Source: Candidatus Thorarchaeota archaeon (GTDB lineage: Archaea; Asgardarchaeota; Thorarchaeia; Thorarchaeales; Thorarchaeaceae). From it: DNA of 6,018 bases. Numbering within the stretch: the stretch's first letter is position 1; each line of letters begins with the position of its first letter. The position numbers and the translations under genes were made by a program. The notes beneath the pieces were generated by a model that searched no databases, was not told where the DNA came from, and saw only the letters and a program-made list of their open reading frames with translations. This document shows positions 5,897 through 6,018 of this stretch, one piece after another. The DNA lies in contig JAGSHP010000064.1 of NCBI GenBank assembly GCA_029855925.1, positions 1-6,018 of the forward strand. The letters run 5' to 3'.

Positions 5897-5978
5897 ATGC
5901 TTCATTTTAGGGCTCTGTGTGAAAAGTCGATGACGTAATACAAAGTGATGTGACCAGACCCACTGCATCTCACGATCT

Positions 5979-6018
5979 ATGAACTACTACAAATCATACG
6001 ATGCAGCCAGGTCTCGTC
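5979..6018 (+). CDS. Possible start of a rightward gene (3' partial)
   Basis: An ATG at 5979 opens a frame that runs to the window edge (13 codons, MNYYKSYDAARSR). The nearest in-frame stop upstream is the TGA at 5946. An AT-rich TAATACAAA (5936-5944), about 39 bp upstream, could be its promoter and would give a short leader. No Shine-Dalgarno sequence is seen. Too little is visible to name a family; the frame could also be chance. Confidence 0.3.
   Translation, partial: MNYYKSYDAARSR

Overview
This window looks like ordinary chromosomal DNA from an archaeon. Three of the six main genes have AT-rich TATA-like boxes about 24-30 bp upstream of an ATG that lacks a Shine-Dalgarno sequence, which is the leaderless arrangement typical of archaea. 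Two others have clear GGAGG- or GGTGA-type ribosome sites. The gene content also fits: a Rad50-type ATPase, GT-C-like polytopic membrane proteins, a protein with an IFT52/GIFT-like domain followed by long coiled coils, a HIT hydrolase, and an archaeal-style PPC/DUF296 protein. The IFT52-like domain and general style make an Asgard lineage (Thorarchaeota-like) plausible, but this is an inference and no rRNA is present to settle it. No rRNA, tRNA, CRISPR array, insertion sequence or phage signature was seen.

Layout. Positions 1-594 (+) hold the C-terminal end of a Rad50/SMC-like ATPase that enters from the left edge. Positions 645-2186 and 2187-3689 (+) hold two tandem paralogous multi-pass membrane proteins joined stop-to-start, very probably one operon. 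They share a GT-C glycosyltransferase-like set of motifs. Position 3689 abuts a convergent gene at 3686-4867 (-), and the two stop codons overlap in a single CTAG. That gene encodes the GIFT-like/coiled-coil protein. A 111-bp divergent region then leads to a HINT/HIT-family protein (4979-5407, +), which converges on a PPC/DUF296 protein (5433-5867, -). The last 40 bases may hold the start of another rightward gene.

How the genes work together: only the two membrane paralogues are clearly a functional unit, probably a pair of lipid-linked sugar transferases, or related proteins, for surface glycan or lipid synthesis. The other genes look like neighbours with separate promoters: DNA repair (Rad50-like), nucleotide hydrolysis (HIT) and possible DNA-binding or regulation (PPC). 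The most noteworthy item is the gene at 3686-4867. Its N-terminal domain aligns by eye with much of the N-terminal domain of the eukaryotic ciliary protein IFT52, and its C-terminal part is a coiled coil with a DNA-level heptad duplication.
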